Shown here: positions 59,876 through 64,000 of the stretch, piece after piece
Layout of the letters: every line of letters starts with the position of its first letter
Position numbering within the stretch: position 1 is the stretch's first letter
NCBI GenBank assembly: GCA_016165875.1
Contig: JABBOT010000001.1
Location: forward strand, 10,295,306 to 10,359,305
Length of the DNA stretch: 64,000 bases
From: Acanthopleura granulata
Taxonomy: Eukaryota > Mollusca > Polyplacophora > Chitonida > Chitonidae
Direction of reading: 5' to 3'
Program-made: the position numbers and the translations under genes
The notes under the pieces: generated by a model
Databases searched by the model: none
What the model was told of the DNA's origin: nothing
The model's input: only the letters and a program-made list of their open reading frames with translations

Positions 59876-61175
59876 ATGTCGAGACCAGTTACGTTTTCGC
59901 CCACGAGCAGGCCTTTGAGAACTCTGTGGCCATATCTACCAAGAACAGCTCTGTATTTTCTACGGTAGTGCAGAGGGACTTTATTGCTGTGCTAGGTGGG
60001 ATAATAAATATAAAATCGGACCTTGTCACCTTTCAGAAAAACTATTTCGAGAAAATGTTGTATGTTCGTTTGTCGACAATTGCAGCACATAATGCACTTG
60101 TAAACAAGGGAAGCTTTCTTCTCGGGGGAACGACATAGGATGTTGTGCCTGCAAGCTCTGTGTGTTTGAACCTGACACTGCACTGGGCACCAGATGAAAT
60201 GTCTGACGACACGACTGCCGCGGCGTTAAAACCGTACGGACAGTGTTTGGAGGCGAACAAACCCAAGTTTTCTGATGGTGAGCTGTCCCATGTGAGAACA
60301 GGCATTCGGGTATACAGATTCCGGTGTCACAATGAGCGATATGTCCCAAATTTCATCACCTGCGATGGGGACCGTGCTATGTTCAGGTATCCAGGACAGA
60401 GATATGAATGTCGGAAAAATGTGGACACACTAGCCATAAGACGGCGGAATGTATGGCGGTTTGGTGTAACAACTGCAATGGTTTTTCTCCTCAAGAAAAT
60501 CCACACAGTGAGAAAGACTGCGATGACTTGTGTCGCATGTGCGGATCGGAGCAGCACACGGTAAGTGATTGTTGTGCTCGTGCGTGGACATGCTCGGGCT
60601 GCTAGAACATAAGGGAACGTCGAGATGGAGACAGCGGAAAGCAATGGGGACGTCCATTCTGACGCTGACGTTGGTTCTGGCGGCGGGTACCAAATAAATA
60701 CCGCTGAGAACGAGGGCGATGATGTCCTGCTTGATGTTGATGACGACGTTGGTGTAAACGTAAAAGTGTCGGAGTCTGGTGACGTGCTGACGTCGTACGC
60801 ACAGATGCGGAACCTGTGTCTGCGGCTGACGATTCAGCGGAGCAAGTGGTTGATCCGCTATTTTCGTCACCAGATCCTGAAATTTCTACCCAGGTAAATG
60901 ATTCGTGTCCGAAGTCTGAAGTCAGAGTAGTACAAGCCGATGTCCATAATGTGCGCTCACCCGAACCAGTGAAGCAAAAGAAGGTCAAACTGATGAAAGG
61001 AAGTAAAAATGAGGGCGAGCAGGATGGCGTCTTTGATCATGCCGTAAATTGTGTTGTTTCAAGCACTAGTATGGAAATATCTCCCCCACCGTCTGAAGAT
61101 TGTGGAACTCTCCATCTCGAGTATCGAAAGAAGTCCGTCGCCGCCCGGGGAAGGCGATGTTTGTCACGGGACTGA
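59876..61175 (+). pseudogene. LINE copy 4 ORF1 (zinc-knuckle RNA-binding protein), frameshifted
   Basis: The start at 59,876 (MSRPVTFSPTSRP) matches the family N-terminus. A frameshift leads into the frame with SVAISTKNSS...VVQRDF and KSDLVTFQKNYF. A further frame change leads to LHWAPDEMSDDT, ALKPYGQCLEANKPKF and VRTGIRVYRFRCH. Two extra A in the run at 60,414-60,418 shift the frame again inside knuckle 1. Read through, the knuckles are CRKCGHTSHKTAEC, CNNCNGFSPQENPH and CRMCGSEQHTVSDC (60,409-60,572). A TAG at 60,603 stops that frame. The acidic linker (60,625 onward, many D/E) and the basic end (LEYRKKSVAARGRRCLSRD, stop at 61,173) lie in other frames. The ORF2 start follows 66 bp after the ORF1 stop. 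Confidence 0.85.
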
Positions 61176-61241
61176 GTAGAATTTTTGCCACCTAGTAACA
61201 TCACAATAGGTATATTTGATTCGCTACTCCTACTTTCCATC

Positions 61242-64000
61242 ATGTCGGCAATTCGCTTTGCAACACTAAATGTGAATGGATTAAGGGATAATGAAAAGCA
61301 GATTCAGCTGAAGAAATTTGTGTTTGACCATAGCATTGACATTTTGTTTTTACAAGAGACTCACTTTGAAAATTATAATGACACGAGAAGTTTAAAAATT
61401 CCAGGTGATTGTTGGTGGGCGTATGGGTCAAGTAGAAGTTGTGGGGTGGAGATTATAGTGAGATATTCTGTCGACTGTGTCATACGGAATGTAGTCAGGT
61501 GCCCGAGTGGTCGTTACATAAGTGTTAGGGCAGAAATCAACAATACCGCCCTTAATTTATTATGTATATATGCTCCTAATAATCCAAAAGACAAGAAAGA
61601 ATTTATAACTCATTTGTATTGTTTCTTGCGTGGGAGTGAAATTGTTATTCTTGGGTGTGATTTCATCCGTGTTGAAAACGTTGCATTAGACAGAATCGGT
61701 TCGGGTGACAATGTTAGAAATATTGGTGTTGAGGAGATCAGTAGCGTAAAGAGCGATTTTGGTGTGTGTGATATTTTTAGAAAGTTTCATCCCAATAAGC
61801 AGTGTTACACTTGATCAAGGGGCCAGTCTGCAAGCAGGCTAGACAGGTTCTATGTCCCTAATTGTATTCATGGTTATGTAACTTATTGTGACGTAACACA
61901 TGTCTCCTTTTCTGATCACTCAGGTCCTGTTATTGACGTAAACTTTGCGGATGTAATTTCTTGGGGTCCCTTTTATTGGAAGTGCAATATTTCTGTTCTC
62001 AATAACCACAATTTGGTGGCCAAAATAAATGAAGTGTATGCTAGTATTTTTACTGACAATGTCAGCCATGATATAAACCTAATAGGTGGATGGGAGTCTT
62101 TCAAAGAGGATTGCAAAGAAGCCATACGTGTATTTTGTACTGAAAATCATTCAGTAAAAAGCGTCATTGTGTGAATTGGAAAAAGAACTCAATGCCTTAA
62201 AATCCAATCCCATTGTAAACGCTGACAGAAATGATAACATAAAGAAGACAATAAATGCTTTATGTAGAGATTGTCATGTTGGGTCGGTAATTAGGGCCAA
62301 GGCTGTTCATTTTGATCAGGGGGAAAAGCCTACGAAATATTTTATTAGGAGGGAAGTGGGGAGAGGTAAAAAGAAAATGATCAAGGAACTTGTCATGATG
62401 ATGGGTCTGAGTCTCACAGGTCTCAAGATGGAATTGCTGAATGTATTAGGTCGTACTACAAACGCTTGTACAGTAAGCAAGAAACCGATCTTGATTGTGA
62501 GGAGGATTTCTTGTTGGGAATACCCAAGTTAAATGACAACAGTATTTGCTGCTGTAAATAGTATGTGTAAATATCGTTCACCGGGTTGTGATGGTCTACC
62601 AGCTGAGTTTTATGTAACGTTCTGGTCTTTAACTGGGAACGTTTTCACAGAGGTTATTAACCACTGCTTTTGTTCCAGCTCCTTAAGTAAATCACAACGG
62701 ACAGGTCTTATAACATTGTTGTGTAAAGACCCCGAGAATGCAAACAACATCAAGAATTGGATACCCATCAGTTTATTGAATGTGGATTACAAGATATCCA
62801 CAAAAGCACTTTGTAATCGCTTGAAAAGTGTTATAGAAACAATTGTGCTTCAAACTCAAACGTGTGGTATTCCGGGTCGAAGTATTTTTGGCAACTTACA
62901 CCTCTTACCAAATGTGTATGACAATGTCGAGCAAAAGGAATTAAAGGCATGTTTTTTGAATTTAGATCAAGAGAAGGCATTTGACAGGATCCATTGGTCC
63001 TTTTTGTTCAAGTGTTTAGAAAGATTTAATTTTGGCCCAGATTTTTGTAAATGGATCCAATTACTGTATACTGATATTTACAGCAGTGTAATTGTGAATG
63101 GTCATATTACTGAATCCTTGACCTTAAGTAGAGGGGTTCGACAGGGCTGTTCATTGTCACCTTTATTATATGTTTTGCCCTTAGATCCGTTTATAGCGGC
63201 GATTAGAGAGTTTAACGCTATTGCAGGTGTACCTATGCCTGGAATCGCTAAACAGGAAAAAGTGTCGGCTTTTACGGATGATACCACTGTTATTCTGTCT
63301 AAGGAGAGTTCGGTGTTGGAGGTTGTGAATTTGGCTGAAAAGTATGGCAAAGCCTCTGGGGCAAAACTAAACGTATCAAAAAGCACAAAGTTACCTATCG
63401 GTAATTGGGATGAATCCTTAGCTCTCTTAAGAGAGTTCGGAATTCAAAGATCTGTGGAGTATTTTTTGGAAAGGACCAGGCAGAACTCAACTCTGACCGC
63501 ATTTTAAACAAAGTCAGAAAAAGCCTGTGTTCATGGAACGGGAGATACCTTACTCTCAGAGGTAAAGCTGTTCTAATTAACACAGTGGCTTTAGCTGTAT
63601 TGTGGTTCACAGCCCAGTGTGTTTTGCTTCCCTCTAAATGTATTACTCTGTGTCCCCAGACTGTGTTTGGTTTCTTGTGGGAGAAGAAACCAGAGAGTCT
63701 GAAAAGAGTTGTTGTCTACAATAAATTCTGTAAAGGTTGCTTAAATGTCCATAATGTGGACTGTAAGGTTAAGGTCCTGGCCATTCGGCATATCTTGAAA
63801 TTAGTGTATGGCACAACGGCTGACTGGAAATGCTTTGATATATATTGGCTAGGATTTTCTTTGAGAAATGTTTGTTCTGCGTTCTCCAGGCTAAATATTC
63901 CGCATTCAGGCCATGTACCCCCGTTCTACAGACATGCGTTGAAAGCTTGGCAAGAATTTTATCGGGGTCAGCAATTACCTCATGTTATGTACACTAGTAC
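61242..64000 (+). pseudogene. LINE copy 4 ORF2 (endonuclease-reverse transcriptase), 3' end outside window
   Basis: The endonuclease opens at 61,242 (IRFATLNVNGLRD) with FLQETHF. It reads GCDFIRV where other copies have GGDFN, so the metal-site asparagine is replaced. It is cut by TGA at 61,812 (a Trp codon in copy 2), and the frame continues through SFSDHSG near 61,910. Frameshifts follow near 62,155 and 62,395, and a small deletion near 62,525. The reverse transcriptase is open for 324 aa (62,533-63,507). It contains RSPGCDGLPAEFY, NWIPISLLNVDY, QTCGIPGRSIFGN, motif A LDQEKAFDR (62,962), motif B SRGVRQGCSLSPLLY, motif C FTDD (63,271-63,282) and motif D YGKASGAKLNVSKST. A frameshift at the T6 run near 63,463 leads into the C-terminal domain, which stays open to the window end. 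Confidence 0.9.

Larger units (their letters stand above)
59692..64000 (+). mobile_element. LINE copy 4 (Tx1/L1-like), continues past the window
   Basis: The 5' end starts abruptly with GGGGGAGAAC at 59,692, right after array sequence (caatgagcgac). The leader contains gtgaagacgtg and gcaacaacaacgttg, shared with copy 3. ORF1 and ORF2 follow as in the other copies, and the window ends inside the ORF2 C-terminal domain. This copy is the best preserved in the reverse transcriptase but still carries a nonsense codon and several frameshifts. The array segment before it lacks about 24 bp compared with the other units, possibly lost at insertion. Confidence 0.92.

Noticed and set aside
44850..64000. 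LINE copies as recent segmental duplicates of one another
   Set aside because: The copies differ throughout, have different stops, deletions and 3' tails, and join the array at different positions.

Overview
The window looks like non-coding, repeat-rich nuclear DNA from a marine invertebrate, most plausibly a mollusc or another lophotrochozoan. The grounds are: no dense long ORFs; many tRNA-derived SINEs with AAAT/TTTA tails and target-site duplications (TSDs); many degenerate minisatellites; nuclear-type tRNA-Cys genes; and degenerate LINEs whose reverse transcriptase resembles the L1/Tx1 group. The species cannot be fixed from the sequence alone. I found no host protein-coding exon that I can defend.

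Layout. Bases 1-44,000 are anonymous AT-rich sequence carrying two SINE families and about ten degenerate tandem arrays (5.1, 11.7, 18.3, 19.4, 21.4, 25.4, 28.5, 31.0, 32.9 and 35.1 kb). SINE-A has a tRNA-like head, a conserved central domain and an AAAT tail. SINE-B has a different head and a body shared between its 8.6 kb and 44.0 kb copies. There is also a fold-back repeat at 35.7-36.3 kb and a 120-bp tandem duplication at 36.8 kb. Most ORFs here are chance ORFs or are produced by the minisatellites.

Bases 44,450-64,000 are the structured part. Four copies of one non-LTR retrotransposon family lie head-to-tail, all on the plus strand: a short fragment at 44.46-44.85 kb and three long copies at about 44.85-49.78, 51.9-56.73 and 59.69 kb to beyond the window end. 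Each long copy has ORF1 (a region before the zinc knuckles, CCHC zinc knuckles, an acidic linker, a basic C-terminus) and ORF2 (apurinic-type endonuclease, reverse transcriptase, C-terminal Cys/His motif). All are broken by stops, frameshifts or deletions. Between them lies a tandem array of about 1.04-kb units, each with a tRNA-Cys gene or relic: two intact copies (57,346 and 58,384) and three decayed ones (50,631, 51,678, 59,438).

The most interesting observation is the relation between the two. Three LINE/array junctions fall about 82, 124 and 183-207 bp downstream of a tRNA-Cys 3' end, in the same orientation as the tRNA. This suggests a LINE family that uses tRNA-Cys arrays as a home, comparable in principle to the Dictyostelium TRE elements and to RNA-gene-targeting Tx1-clade elements. 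It is a hypothesis from three junctions in one locus. A SINE-A copy sits inside LINE copy 2 with a perfect 15-bp TSD, so SINE-A was mobile after that LINE inserted.
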